The notes: generated by a model from the letters alone, not told the origin. A stretch of DNA of 64,000 nt from Membranipora membranacea (GCA_914767715.1 OU612069.1:29261387-29325386), one strand, 5' to 3'; counted from the stretch's first letter, positions 22,512 through 34,644 are shown. Numbers and translations are program-made.

Positions 22512-23460
22512 CCTTTCTAGGCTGCAGGCTGGTTCATTACAAACTAGAGTACAGTTATCCTGTAGTATGTTGGATAGGCCCTGGGGCCGATGTCTGCGAG
22601 ACATGTCCCAAGACACCTTTGAGAGTTGTATAACAAAAGGCCTTTTGTTTAGTGAACAAAGGAGTACAATGGCAGGCAAAGTTTGCTTGTCTGAATTCAT
22701 TTTGGGTGTGTGTGATTAATGGCTTGGGAGCGTGTATGCTAGCCTCAGTTCTCCACTTTTGCTACACTCATTTGTGGGTATACACAATCCACCCGCTGCT
22801 AGATTATGTAGGAACCGCTGGTAAAGGGTATTTTACAAGTGTACTTTATTTCGTAATGTACATAATATTGTCTCCTATCCCATTTGATAAGCAGGGTAGA
22901 TGAGAGGTCAAATAAGAATATCTATCTGAGTGTAGAATCCATAAAAGATGTTATTGATACAGTAGCTTAAGCCCTCCCTTGCGTAAGAAATCCATACAAA
23001 AATATTTTGGGAATTGCCTTTCACTTGTATTTGGGAGGACAACACATGCAATTTATAAAAGACCGGAAACCATATAGCCAGCATAGTTTTGTCCATTCTT
23101 ACATTTTAGAGCGAAAATCAACCCGCAGGCACTGCTTCTTCTTCACACTGTCAAGAATTTGAGAGAGCTACTTGCTCCAGCTCAGCTGAATGTATAAGCT
23201 CGTGGTAGGCCTAAGTTACCAACCCCTCCCATAATGATGAAGCACCATATGGATATGGAGGTGAGTTGATACATTTTGAGTTTAAAATTTAAATCTTTTG
23301 AAGTTTTGTATGTTTGATCTTTTTGAAATTTAAATAAAACTATAAGTATATAATTATATATACCTCTTTCTGCCAATCACATAGACAGTTCAGGACACCC
23401 TCAATCCCCTAAAACATAAATCAAAAACTTATATTTATGTGCTATTGATTGATAACCCTA
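22512..23460. other. Non-coding stretch
   Basis: No gene recognised. A TAGGCCTA palindrome lies at 23206-23213. Confidence 0.4.
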
Positions 23461-23660
23461 ATGTAGAGTACTATGTGAGTAATGGTATTACCTTAGTAAG
23501 AGTAGGCTTGATCCTAGTTTAGTTCAGCTGTACTTCTCAGGTAATCTCCAGTTACAAGTTGCACCTTCAGGCTCTGCACATAGACTGCCTTTCTTCCGTG
23601 TTTGTCCTTGACCTTGTTATGATGACCTCATACACAATCACGTGATGTTCTATCACTACA
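23461..23660 (-). repeat. 3' LTR
   Basis: 200 bp. It matches the 5' LTR base for base except for one 5-bp insertion (a short duplication in CTAGTTTAGTTCAG). Confidence 0.97.
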
Positions 23661-23671
23661 TCTCCCCTTTA
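23661..23671 (-). other. Polypurine tract
   Basis: On the minus strand AAAGGGGAGA abuts the 3' LTR, the standard position of the plus-strand primer of reverse transcription. Confidence 0.9.
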
Positions 23672-23897
23672 GTTTTCACCATATAGTAAATCCACGACAG
23701 GTGCAACGGCACCATCAAACTGGAATAATAAATCTTCATACCACGCATCAGTATCTTTTTATGTCATATAAATGTCCATGCTAACATTGTATGTACAATA
23801 AGTATATGGGAAAACTAATAAAAATGAACAGGACAATATTTACATTTGGACGAACAGTAGACGAACATTAATAAGAAATTGTATTTTCTCTCTAATG

Positions 23898-24428
23898 TTA
23901 AGTGGTGTATTGTTCCGGTGCAAGAGCACCAGTGACTAGTGTTGGTGCAACAGCACCAACCGGACTTTGATGCTCGTATCGTTCAGAGGCAACAGCCTCT
24001 GTGACTGGTGGGGAAGCATAAGCTCCCGCCAAATTATCGGACGAGACTGCTACATGTACTGCCGATGATGGAGGTATGAGCTCTTGACCTTCTCTTCTGT
24101 TTTCAGATACTATAAGTGTTGTTGGATCAGGGACCTTGGTGATTTGTGCTCGATTTCTTCGTAGAATCGACCCATCTTTCTCTAATAACACTTCTCGTCC
24201 ATTCGTTCCCACAACTATAGCTATCTGGGGTTTTCTCTTCGTACCGTCAACAACTCTGACTTGCTGCAACAATCTCAAAGGACTTCTCTCCCTCACAGCG
24301 AATCTGTTGTTGTAATTAGTTGCTATACGTGACTTGATTGCAGTATCTTTGAATTTGAATCGATTCACATCTACAGATCTGAAGTTGTTAATTCCTATAG
24401 AATTGAGTCCTCTTCCAAAGAGAAGCAT
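23898..24428 (-). pseudogene. Integrase C-terminal region
   Basis: The frame opens with an LLFGRGLNS segment typical of the region after the integrase core. It continues into a basic domain (RNRAQITKV) and an alanine/proline-rich tail ending at 23898. It is separated from the core (24531-24746) by a stop near 24531. The stretch that should carry the third catalytic acid appears to be missing between QSN (about 24500) and the AALCSYRNTPLENGYSP stretch. Confidence 0.8.
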
Positions 24429-24530
24429 TGCTGGTGAGTAACCATTTTCTAATGGTGTGTTACGATAACTGCAGAGCGCTGCCTGTAAATTGATGTTACT
24501 TTGGCCTCTACGCGGTGCTGAAGTAATGAA

Positions 24531-24746
24531 CTACATCCCATTTCGTAAGAAACTTCTGGAACTTTCTCCTTTGAAATATGTAGCATTGTCAGTTACGAGT
24601 GAGTGAGGAATGCCCAACATAGAAAACACGTCTTCTAGCTGTCTGATTATGGTCTTGGCCTCACAATCTCCAATGGATCTTGCCACTATATATCTGCTAT
24701 AAAAATCTACTAGCACTAAATATTGGATAGAATCATTTTCGCACAC
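24531..24746 (-). pseudogene. Integrase core fragment
   Basis: Contains two of the three catalytic acidic positions (LVDFYSRYI and LVTDNATYFKG). It is out of frame with the preceding pol frame ending at 24762, and the third acidic residue is not seen before the stop. Strand transfer activity is not expected. Confidence 0.85.
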
Positions 24747-24761
24747 ATCTGCTGCCAGACG

Positions 24762-26513
24762 TCACCATGTCCTATCTGGAAGAGGAGTCTGAGCAATTGG
24801 TTCTCTTGCTACTTTCCTGAATGGAATACAGCTAGTACACATTTTCACCAACTCTCGTATTTCCGCTGTCATCCCTGGCCACCATACCAACTCTGTTGCT
24901 CGACGAATGCACTTTGATTCTCCTTGGTGACCTTTGTGGATGTCCTCTAACACTTTATCCCGTTCCATTCTAGGTATGTACACTCTATCCCAATAGTATA
25001 TAACTCCATCAATCTCCGTGAGAAAGTCCGTGATCGTAAAATACTTCTGCACCATTGGGTTGACTTTGACATACACTGGCCATCCCTCACGTATATACTG
25101 TAGAAGTATAGTTGACTCTTCGTCTGCTAGTATTGCTGCTTTGATTCTATCTTTTCTTCTCTGTGATATGGGCAGGGACTCTGCTATTTCGCTTACTACC
25201 AGTTCTTTAGTGCTTTCTGAATCCTTTCCACCAGGTAATGGAGCTCTTGATAATGCATCTGCTAATACTAATTTCTCTCCTGGCGTGTATGATATCGAGT
25301 AAGTATATGCCATCATCCGTAATCGAAATGTCTGCACTCTAATAGGTAGCCTAGCCAATTCATTATCTCCTAACACCGATATCAATGGTTTGTGATCTGT
25401 CTCTATCCTGAATTTTCTTCCTGCTAGATAGTAATGAAACTTCTCACATCCCCAACAAATTGCTAGAGCCTCCTTTTCTATTTGTGCGTATCTCGTTTCA
25501 GCCGGATTCATCGATCTTGAAGCGAATGCCACAGGTTTCCGACTGCCTGCCACTTTTTGCAATATAGCAGCTCCTAGACCATAACAGCTAGCGTCTGTAC
25601 TTAGCAGCGTCTCTGCTTCCAACTGGTAGGGAGTGAGCGTTGGAGCTCTGGCCAGTTTCCGCTTCCGCTTGTCTTCTGCCAATGTTGCTGTGAACTTGCC
25701 AATGTAATTCACAATTCCAAAGAATCTACGTAATTCCTTCCTGTTCTTTGGTGCAGCAAATTCTGTGATTGATTTAGTCTTCTCTGGATCTAAGTGAATT
25801 CCTTCATTGTTGATAATGTGTCCCAAGAACTTCACTTCTGGCTTGCTAAATACACACTTATCTTGATTCAATGTAATACCTGCTGTACTCAATATTTGTA
25901 TCACTGCTTCTAACCTAGCATCATGTTCTTCTTGTGTTTCACCACAGATAAGTATGTCATCCATCTGACAGATCACACCTTCCAACCCTTCCAATACTTT
26001 GAGCATTTCACGCTGAAAGATTTCTGGAGAAGATGATATTCCAAATGGTAATCTTGGACAAAAATACCTCCCGAACGGTGTGATAAACGTTGTCAGTTTC
26101 TGAGCTTGCTCGCTTAGTCTTAGCTGCCAATAACCTGAGTTTGCATCCAGTTGACTAAATATTTTCGCGTTTCCCAGGGCACTAAGCGTCTCTTCTGTAG
26201 TTGGTAATGGGTAGTATTCTCTCAACACTGCCTGGTTCAGTCGGGTAAAATCAATGCATACGCGGATACTTTGATTTTTCTTTGGCACAACTATACAGGG
26301 CGCACACCATTTTGTTGGAGCTTTTTTTTTCTGAATCACTCCCAATGACTCCATCCTGTCAAGTTTCTTCTTCAGAGGTTCACGTCTTGCTGCTGCTATT
26401 CTTCTAGGTACAGCCTGTGCAAACGGAATTGTGTCCTCTCTTTGTGTTATATTGACTGATGTTTTCATTGATCCAAGTCCCGTGAACAGTTTTGGAAACC
26501 CAAGTATTCTCAC
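24762..26513 (-). pseudogene. pol: Reverse transcriptase - RNase H - integrase zinc domain
   Basis: The 583-residue frame runs through RT (RVCIDFTRLNQ, SQLDANSGYWQ, PFG..FCPRLPFGISSSPE, catalytic QMDDILI near 25955-25964, FLGHIIN) and then RNase H (STDAS, YAQIEKEALAICWG, TDHKPL). It ends in the integrase HHCC zinc domain (HKGHQG... CTSC). The connection between RT and RNase H (FTATLAEDKRKRKLARAP) is short: roughly 40-50 residues usual for this family seem absent. The frame stops just after the zinc domain. The ATG at the start is arbitrary, because the real reading enters from the protease frame. Confidence 0.93.
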
Positions 26514-26569
26514 TGACTGAGTTTATGAACTTTATGAGATTCAGCTTCTTTATTGTAGGCTTTCCTAGG

Positions 26570-26793
26570 AGAGGAGTTACTAAGCTGTTCACAAAGAATA
26601 TAGTTTCCTCCACTTCACTGTGTTTAGTCTTCAAGCCACTTCAAGTCTTTTCCAGCCACTTGCAAGAGTTGATTCCCAGCTGCCCTCAACTTCTTGTTTG
26701 TAGGGGTCAGTTTCATCCTCAGCTCCCTATTAAGTTCGGCCGGTATTGCTGTAACTGCTGCTCCTGAATCTACTTTAAAATTTGTTTTCTTGT
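26570..26793 (-). pseudogene. Retropepsin-like protease
   Basis: The aspartic-protease signature VDSGAAVTAIPAEL is read at about 26740-26773 (DSG codons 26762-26770). The frame ends at a stop soon after. A different frame carries the second half, recognisable by SLVTPLLGKPTIKKLNLI (about 26530-26590). A frameshift thus splits the protease. Confidence 0.8.
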
Positions 26794-26899
26794 TATTGTT
26801 GACTGTTATTTCTTAGAACCATGCTGAATCTGTCTCTGTAACTGTATCTAGTTATAAATCATCTGCTAGAAATAGGCTGTCAGTTTCCTCTTGAATTGA

Positions 26900-27682
26900 G
26901 TTCACTTATCGATTTACCCTTCTTTTTACACACTACTGACTTCGCCCAGTGTCCTTTCTCATTGCAGACTTTGCACACTGTGTGTTTGGCTGGACAGTTT
27001 TTCCTCTGTGAAATGATTTCAGACAGAATTTACATGGACTATCTGCTGAAGGATATGCTGCTGATGAATATTCTGCTTTCTTCTTGTAGTCCTGTCTGCT
27101 ACTAACATAGTCGATTTTCTCATCATTCCCTTTATTGAATTTTGATGTCTCTTGATGGTTGCTGACCCATTGTTTGGCCTTTTGTATGCACTTGTGGAGA
27201 TCCAAATCATCTAAGTCGATCAGGTATTCACGTAGTTTACTATCACGCACTCCTACTACAATTCGATCCCTCACCACGTCGCCTTTGACCGTACCATATT
27301 CACACTGATCCGCTTGGTTCTGCAGCTCCACGATATATTGATGAATTCTTTTCTCGCCTTGTTTCATCGTGTTGAACTTCGCTCTTTCGTATATAACGTT
27401 CTTGACTGGTTTAAAATAGTTATCGAACATACGGATAATGTTTGCTAATGTTTTCTTTTTATTCTCTACTGACTCATCATATTCAAACTGAGCATAAATT
27501 GGCACACTCTCATTACCCATTTGCACCAGCATGTTAGATATTTGTTCAGGCTCAGACATAGCAGAATATTTCTTAGCAATCTTATAAATGTCAAATTGCA
27601 TCTTGAATGTCTTCCAGGCAGCAGATAAATTACCACTGGAAAAGTCTATTCTCTATTTGTCGTCTATCAATCCTTCTGCCAT
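26900..27682 (-). pseudogene. gag: Gag polyprotein (Mag-type)
   Basis: The probable start is the ATG at 27682 (MAEGLIDDK), interrupted by an in-frame TAG at 27653-27655. The frame then runs clean from an ATG at 27601 to 26933. The capsid-like domain includes VKNVIYERAKFNTM and VRDRIVVGVRDSKLREYL. A first zinc knuckle (CKFC...H) is followed by a loss of one base in a run of A near 26995, after which the second knuckle (CPAKHTVCKVCNEKGHW) lies in another frame. Nucleic-acid binding would be lost in the truncated product. Confidence 0.88.
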
Positions 27683-27837
27683 TCTCTATTAGTCAATAAA
27701 TACCTTGTAGATAGGGATCAATGTTCTTCTAATCATAAACTGAGCTACGGTCACTTTTTCTTATGAAAGAAAATTTTCCCGCCAAATTTTTCTAAGAGTA
27801 TTTGGCCTCTGTATCTATTCAAGTATTCCCAGAATGA

Positions 27838-27854
27838 CTTTGACTTCTGGCACC
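27838..27854 (-). other. Primer-binding site, probably tRNA-Leu
   Basis: TGGTGCCAGAAGTCA directly follows the 5' LTR on the minus strand and would pair with a tRNA 3' end of the ACTTCTGGCACCA type. The tRNA identity is inferred from memory. Confidence 0.75.
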
Positions 27855-28049
27855 ATGTAGAGTACTATGTGAGTAATGGTATTACCTTAGTAAGAGTAGG
27901 CTTGATCCTAGTTCAGCTGTACTTCTCAGGTAATCTCCAGTTACAAGTTGCACCTTCAGGCTCTGCACATAGACTGCCTTTCTTCCGTGTTTGTCCTTGA
28001 CCTTGTTATGATGACCTCATACACAATCACGTGATGTTCTATCACTACA
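27855..28049 (-). repeat. 5' LTR
   Basis: 195 bp; no substitutions against the 3' LTR, only the 5-bp length difference. Ends TGTAG...CTACA as usual. Confidence 0.97.
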
Positions 28050-28223
28050 CCTACTAATACCTGTAGTAACTCTGCATCATTCAAACTAAACTCAATGCGG
28101 TCCATTGGTAAGGGACTTTATGATAGCTAGTTTAATTTAATTGGCTTGATGTTTATCGCAGATAAAAAAATAGCAAAATAGAGCATGCTTTAATGTTAGC
28201 ATTGAATGAGAATTTGCGCTAAC

Positions 28224-30130
28224 CTGAAATCTCGAGTCGTTTAGCGAAGTCAGTGGTTCTTTGAATTTGTTCCGATGTCGAGCACCTTCCTCCTGCGACC
28301 TGATATTCATGATGTCAAATGCGTCGTTAAAATATTCCACAAACCGGATGGTGGACAGTAAGTCTGCGTCTTTCTTCAACTTCAGTACGTTGGCCACAGA
28401 GCGGCTTAAAACAAGTGAAAATACAAAGCAAGAATCTAAAGTTGCCTTCTCAGGCATGATAACACTCCCATTCAGCGACTGCAAACAGCACTGGTGGATA
28501 TTTATAAAGCAGGGCCACTGATAAACCAAGGAGTTGTAGACCTTACTGTGCAGTGTATTTAACCTTCATGTGGCCGTAACTTGAAAATTTGATGTGTTCC
28601 TTAGACAGCTTGTAAAGCATAGATATCTGGCCAGTTTCCTGTTCCTCAAAAAGGCGTGATAGGTGGCTCCACAGAACATACTTCCCGTTAAGCTACAATA
28701 AATGTAAATGTTTTAGAGTCAATTTGCTCACATCTTAGTCAGGGTTGCACGATCAAGGAGTTGGTTTCATTTAATTCGATATTTTTGGACCCAACAAATT
28801 ATGACTTTTGTGATCTTCTTTGAATTTGACACATTATGACAATCAAAGACAAACAGATTATTATCACTGAACCCAACTAGTCGATGAAGATGCTATCTAT
28901 ATCCACCCTTTCGGCCCTTACTCAGATTATAAACCATACAGTTCGGTCTTGATTCAAGCAAACCCTGAATATAGTTAACGCAACTCATGGAGAAATCACC
29001 ATCATTGAATTTGGTTTTTCACAGACACGGTTGTGATTAGAGGTATGGATTGAGCGCGCAACATTGAATGATATAATTGGACTAACAACTAATCGGCGAG
29101 AGTTTCTAAATCGGCGAGAGTTTCTATTGCCTCCAGAGATTTCTGTGCAGTTTCTAGTAGTTTTCATCAGGTGGCATGTGTCGCTGACAAAATAGATGGA
29201 TCTCCTGTCGGGGGAAAATTTGTTGATGGCGCGATATGTAACACTGTCATCTGGAAAGTCATGCGAGTGCATCTTATAGAATTTGCGATTAGTGCTTGCT
29301 CCATCTGAGATACAACTCGGTACCTGCAATCCTGCCAGTTGACAGCTGGCCACAACCTCCCAAAAACGATTGTAGAGTTTCTCTGCAGGGAGCGCATGTG
29401 TTGCATATGTGGCTACAACTGTCTGCAGAGAAGATTTTAGCCCTCTGACCATAAAAGCCAGTGCATGCGTTGCCAGTTCTGCTTTTTCCGTAATAGCGCT
29501 TTCCAACATACCATCCTCATCCATACTATCCACAAACCCCAACAGATCTCCTGTGTTGGCACTATATACTAAACCCGATTTCACCTTCATCCCATCTATG
29601 AGGACTGCACAGTCCTGCCTGCCATGTTTCTGAACCACTTCTAATATGTTGTCTAGATCAACCCCGGAGTTGATCTGCCTGTATGAACGGTAGTCGGATA
29701 GCGTTCTCTCCGCAGGTGAACAAAATAAACCGGAATCCATCATATATCGATATGCAGACTTTGATTTTTTGTGCATAATGAGGCACCAACTGATAATGGT
29801 CGGGTACCATCGACAGCTTGCTTTATTTTTTAACGAGTTAGCCTTCACCTGTTCCTCTAAGAATAATCTTTTGGAAGAACCGGGGGCTAGGGATGACAGT
29901 TGGCGTGTTATTGTATCGTCAACGAGATTACTGACCTCATCGCTGCATGACACTGCTTGTTTTTCTATAATGTTAGCTATTTTCTTCTTCAGGTTGATAT
30001 TTTCTTGTATTACATCCTGTCTAGATTTGGAGAGGTTCCTACACCTCTCCAACAATTCCAGGTGAGGCAATGAGGACATAGGAGTGGTTGAATCAGCCTT
30101 CGTTTTGCTACCAGGTGTTTCTGAGGGTGC
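28224..30130 (-). pseudogene. P-element-like (THAP9-type) transposase
   Basis: The main exon runs from about 30130 (an upstream AG acceptor; ATG at 30079) to about 29090. It has a coiled coil (LLERCRNLSKSRQDVIQ...) and a W-x-P segment. The RNase-H-fold core of P transposases follows (AERTLSDYRSYRQIN, AVLIDGMKVKSGLVY, DLLGFVD, FMVRGLKSSLQTV, CISDGASTNRKFYKM, FVSDTCHLMKTTRNC). Exon B (28692-28547, LNGKYVLWSHLSRLFEE...) and exon C (28404-28224, RSVANVLKL..FVEYFNDAFDIMN) carry the next conserved segments with GT-AG borders. An 18-bp in-frame tandem duplication (RNSRRF/RNSRRL) follows TTRNC, and the frame then drifts. No N-terminal THAP zinc finger and no C-terminal exon were found; a Gypsy element sits just downstream. 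Confidence 0.85.
29092..29127 (-). repeat. 18-bp tandem duplication in transposase
   Basis: AGAAACTCTCGCCGATT(T) occurs twice in tandem, adding six residues. Confidence 0.9.
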
Positions 30131-31045
30131 CTCTGTATGTTGTGCATTTATGGCATCTTATAGTGGTGTTCGGATAAGTTGGATTGAGCGATACCTCGCA
30201 TTCTGCACCATAATGGTCTGTTTTGATGGTTGATAGATTTTGATGGTTGATAGATCGGCATTACCCTGACAGATGCGACTACCTGATATGAGTGTCAAGA
30301 GGTTCACTATTCCGTTATTGTCACTAGATTCAGCTGTAATGTCTTTCCCGCGTATGTTTCCATGCCACACACCAGAGGAGTGGGGCTGTACACGACGGTC
30401 TATTGAAGAACTTGCAACCGAAAATAACATTATTTGTCTTTTGCAAAACCATGAAAATAAAAAATGCGCAACTCTTTCCCAAGCTGTCGAACATATTATT
30501 AGCGAAAGTTTCAACAAATACACCGTATACTCTTCAAGCCGGATTTGAGGCAAAGATACAGTTACTACAATGCTTTCTCCTTGTGCCCAGTTGACTGATA
30601 AAACGATAAGAAACACTTAAAAAATCAGAAGCGTTAGGTAAAGTAAAGGTTAAGTTTTTGCAATAAGTTTCTGTGTTATGCTCTTCCGCTTCCATTTACT
30701 CTTCCGCTACGTTTCCAGGGGTTAGAAGTACATGTATGCGCACCACACCGCTCTAACCTTGTTTGTTGCTTTCCGAGGAGTTGTACGAAAACTACAACTC
30801 CAAGGTTAAGCAAAAGAAAAATCTCTGGAAAGAAATAGGTAAATGTAAGCATTTGGATAACTCTCTCAATGTCAGACAAAGTGTGTGCGCCAACAGTTGT
30901 ACACTTCTATTCAGCATAGTGTAGTGGGAACATGTGGGAGATCAACCAAATAGCAAATGCATGAAGGGCCAAGTTAGTATTCCAAACTACATCTTGTGGG
31001 AAGTAAGTAGTGCCGATGAGCAACAACACATTTATGGGCCGTAGG
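30131..31045. other. Upstream of P-like gene, nothing firm
   Basis: A 152-codon minus-strand frame (30158-30616) does not show a THAP C2CH finger or other known domain, so I do not assign it. Confidence 0.35.
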
Positions 31046-32486
31046 TCAGCTAGTACAATTAATATTTACTATTTTCCAATTCTCTAACTTTCCTTCATTC
31101 CATAATTGGCATCTTTTAGGTAGGGATGCCGGACACACAGAACCGGTTTCCTTCAATAAAGGGGTTCGACTGGGACTTGCACCCAGTCCCCTACCTTCAG
31201 ACGCAAAATGGTGAGACGAAGCAAGGAGTTGGTCTACAACTCCTTGGACCAACACATGGACCAATGTACCCCCCCCCCCCCCTTCAACACATAACAACAT
31301 TTAGATTAGATGATAGATTCAATGATTGAGAATGCAATCCATGGTTTTAGTTTTATTATCTTAACCATAGTTTATGACCATTTTAGCCTAGACAGAGTGC
31401 ACCCACCTGTATCATCAAGGATGATGTATTCATTGTTTCCATTGACTTTAGTGTAGCCTAGTTCCTCTGCCTTCTCAGCAATACTGCTACATGGGATTGG
31501 GTGAGAGGTACTCTGATCAGCATCTGCTTGGTGCTGTTTGATGTGATACCATCTGGCCTTACGTGGCATTTTTAGCTCTAGTTTATTTGCTTCAACTCTT
31601 TGGTGCCTTGTGGAGATGTGATTGTAAATTTAATAAGATTTTATATGATGTCAGAGCAAGAATCAAGAATCAAGAATGGTGTGGCAAACATGCAGCAGTG
31701 AAAAAACAGCAAATAAATAAACAAACTTCAGTGGCTGTGAATGACCTATATACATTAGCCAATCACTGAAGTTGGAAAACCTTTTTCTAGACATAGATAA
31801 TTATTTCAACACCTAGTACATGCTGACTAGTAATTGACTTGTCTATTCAACATGGTTGTCCGAGTCCAAAACCAACAGGTGCACCTGAAAAATTAGCATT
31901 CAAAGTTATGACTTAATATTTGCATGTTGTCATAACTGGTAGGGCTAGGAAGCAAAAGGGAGAAACAAATGATGAGACAAGACGTGTTTTTGTGATTTTT
32001 TCCACTTGTATTGTTTGCTTTATTGTATTAAATTAGTGTAAATGTTGTAAGTATGTATCCATCCTGCAGAGAAATTACTTTGTCTTGAGTCTTTGATAAA
32101 TTGTAGATCCATCAAGGGGACATTAAAAGGGAGAAATAAGATTATTTATCAATTCTCGCTGATAGAACTTGATAAATCTTATCAAAATCAGCGACCATTA
32201 CCTAAATTGCTTTCTGGGATTCAACATGTATATGTTCCCAACAATTATCAACAAAGATTCTTCTTGGTGACCATCTCTTTGATAGGAATTCATCAATTGA
32301 AAGTAGTGTGCATATTTAATAGAATATTTTCAGCTGAGACATACATTGAAATAGCCTGAGATACATAGTTATTATTATTATATGGGACCCAACAAAATGA
32401 GCCTTTAAATATTATAATTTAGGAATGAAGGCTACACTTGTTTCTCCTCCTGGTCTACATATGCTTGGTCCAAGATTAATATTTAC
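31046..32486. other. Intergenic stretch with C-run
   Basis: Contains a run of about 15 C (31267-31281) and the small hairpin CAAGGAGTTG..CAACTCCTTG (31219-31243). A 65-codon minus-strand frame at 31372-31569 (MPRKARWYHIKQHQ...) is coherent but unrecognised. Confidence 0.35.
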
Positions 32487-32877
32487 TTTTTTTGGCGTCC
32501 AAGTAAGAGCTGTTTCCCTCTTGGTCGGATTTTAGAGGCTGATTGTCTCTGTTTTTTTTCTTACTTCCAGACTTATATCTGAATACTTTCGAGTAAAAGA
32601 GCAAAGTAGATGACAAATGACAAATAGCATCCCAGTGGATTCATATATCACCATTAGACCTATTGAGAATTGAGTCCATAACCAGTTCCTGTTTATTACA
32701 TTTTTGTTCAATGGCTTGTAGTTATTGGAATGGAAGTGTTGTCATAGCTAACTGAAAATTTGCTGGATCGCTCAGTTATATGTGTCATTTATTGATTAAA
32801 TTTGTTTGGCACAAACAGTTTTGGCTTTCAGCATCTATCCTATTAGTGCACCCCCACATAATAAGTCCCTTCTTGTT

Positions 32878-33037
32878 CAGCTGGAGTCAGATCTACACAT
32901 GGTGGTCAGCGTGTTGTACAGCTTCTTGAAGTTGTTTATTTGTACGTTAACATTGGAATACTGCATAGATGTGTTGCAAAGATTGTTAAGTTTGGCTTTC
33001 GAAATGTCAGATACCACATGGCTGGTGCTCATTCCCC
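32878..33037 (-). other. Small conserved open frame in duplicated block
   Basis: On the minus strand an ATG near 33032 opens MSTSHVVSDISKAKLNNLCN and runs to a TGA near 32880. Copy 2 keeps the same frame with several replacements but has lost this ATG. Unrecognised. Confidence 0.25.
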
Positions 33038-33194
33038 CTCATCTGGATTACGCAGGTAGCAATGTCAAGTTTTGAAGTATCAGGTAGGCTCTCCAGTCCT
33101 GTTACTATCTTCATCCCTGTGCCGGAAGAGAAAAGTCTCCATATCTTTTAGTGTGTTGCTGTACAAGGTCGTCGCTTCAGCATTATCAACTTCC

Positions 33195-33450
33195 TTATGC
33201 GGTCCTAAGGACCCTACCTTCTACACAGGCATGCCCAGAGCCAAAGGTTAGTGAGATTGTCACTGTCACATCATCTTCTAGCTCATTGTTTAGGGTCAGC
33301 AGCACAAAATCCTTGAGGGCCCTCTCACTCAAAAAGGCTACTTCTACCTTCCTCCCTACAGATACAACAACTTTCGAAATAGAACCACTGATGTTGTACT
33401 GAAAAATCTCCTCAAACATATTTTTTCTATCCTGATCCCAGTATTGGATT
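33195..33450 (-). CDS. Conserved uncharacterised exon-like ORF A, copy 1
   Basis: The frame (QYWDQDRKN-MFEEIFQYNISG...VVVSVGRKVEVAFLSER...GSGHACVEGRVLRTA) is shared with 40792-41055. Compared with copy 2, this copy lacks 14 nt and, a short distance away, 1 nt. The net loss is five codons; the frame shifts briefly and then recovers. The sequence has a beta-rich look (VVVSVGRKVEVAFL, VTVTISLTFGSG). There is no signal peptide and no known domain. It could be a host exon carried inside the duplicated block. Confidence 0.4.
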
Positions 33451-33624
33451 TACATGTATTGGTTATGGTAGTGCTTCAATGTAAGCAGTAACATTGAGTT
33501 CATGAAGTAAAATTGTTTAACATTTAAATATTATTGTCTGTCAGATGCGATTATCTGGAGCCACTGAATTAAATCTGTGATACATTGCAATGTAAGCTAA
33601 CAGCGCAATGCAGTTCACAATAGC

Positions 33625-33893
33625 CTAGTCCATTCCTAAATATTCAGATACAAATCCTGTGTCAAGCAGCCTGAATACCGGTTCAATATCAAATCCAAGG
33701 TCTGTAATGTTGTTTGGGTATGATAGCATCAGTCTGATGGTAGAGGTGTTAGCAGTCGTAGCTCTTGGATCTGTGACTTCACTGAATCCTATTGTTGGTT
33801 GTAGAGAGAAACCTAGTTGAGGCTCGCCCTCACTACCTATGCAGGATCTTAGGATCATTGCCAGAGTTAGCTTAACATCACCATACTTCCGTG
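33625..33893 (-). CDS. Conserved uncharacterised exon-like ORF B, copy 1
   Basis: A TTTTCCTTTTAG acceptor precedes the frame. The frame reads GSRKYGDVKLTLAMILRSCIG, continues with LGFSLQPTIGFSEVTDPRA and ends EPVFRLLDTGFVSEYLGMD-stop. Copy 2 (41237-41505) preserves it with about eight replacements and no indel. It looks like a terminal coding exon. No family recognised. Confidence 0.45.
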
Positions 33894-34644
33894 AACCCCC
33901 TAAAAGGAAAAGCTTGTAAGCATGATAATGAACATCTTTAGTTAGATCAAGGAGGCCTTGGGTCCTTGGCCAGATGGTTTGTCAGTCGCTATTAGCTACT
34001 ATGTAGCCACCAACTTGTGGAAAAATGTGGATACTAAGGGAGTGAAATATGGCGACAGTGTTACTCACTTCATTAAGACACTAACATCGAGGTTATAAAC
34101 CCATCTATGGACACCAAGAAACAACAATTTTGGTCTCAATTAGGAGTCAAAAAATGAAGTAACACTACTGCATGTATTGGTTTGGTGGATTTTTCAATAT
34201 GGATTGCTTCTGGTGCTGAGATGAACATGAGATTATGCTTCAGCACACTCAAAGCCCCCTAGTCATAACACCATTGGTGTAAGTATTGATTTAGAATTTT
34301 AAATCTTTGCAATTTCGAGTTTTCTACATAATGCACAAAGAAGAGACAACTTTTAAGTTATAAACAATTTTTCCAAATTAATGTTAGCATTTGCTTGTAG
34401 ACCAACTCCAAACGCTTCCAGGATTGAAATATCCAGCTTACCTAGGCTGTACATGATACAAGTATCATCAATAAGGAGATGTCTGATATAATTGTTGGAT
34501 TGGAACGTGATTATGACAATGATGACACTTAATGAAAAGTACAATTGATTTGCTTGATTGACCTGGCTATATTACTGGTATTACAAACATGTGAATCAAT
34601 GGCTGCAGTATGGTATGGGAATTTCACAGCTTGAGAAACACTGA

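Larger units (their letters stand above)
23461..28049 (-). mobile_element. Ty3/Gypsy LTR retrotransposon, Mag-like
   Basis: A complete insertion read on the minus strand: 5' LTR 27855-28049, primer-binding site, gag, protease, reverse transcriptase, RNase H, integrase, polypurine tract and 3' LTR 23461-23660. The 4-bp CCTA at 23457-23460 and 28050-28053 is the probable target-site duplication. The gene order (integrase last) places it in Ty3/Gypsy; the gag N-terminal domain and paired zinc knuckles resemble the Mag lineage. No envelope-like frame is present. The coding region is broken by a nonsense codon in gag, several frameshifts, and probable deletions in the RT-RNase H connection and in the integrase core. 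This copy could move only with help from an intact relative. Confidence 0.95.

Noticed and set aside
30158-30616. THAP zinc finger expected upstream of the P-like transposase
   Set aside because: I looked for the C2CH spacing in all minus-strand frames and could not place it.
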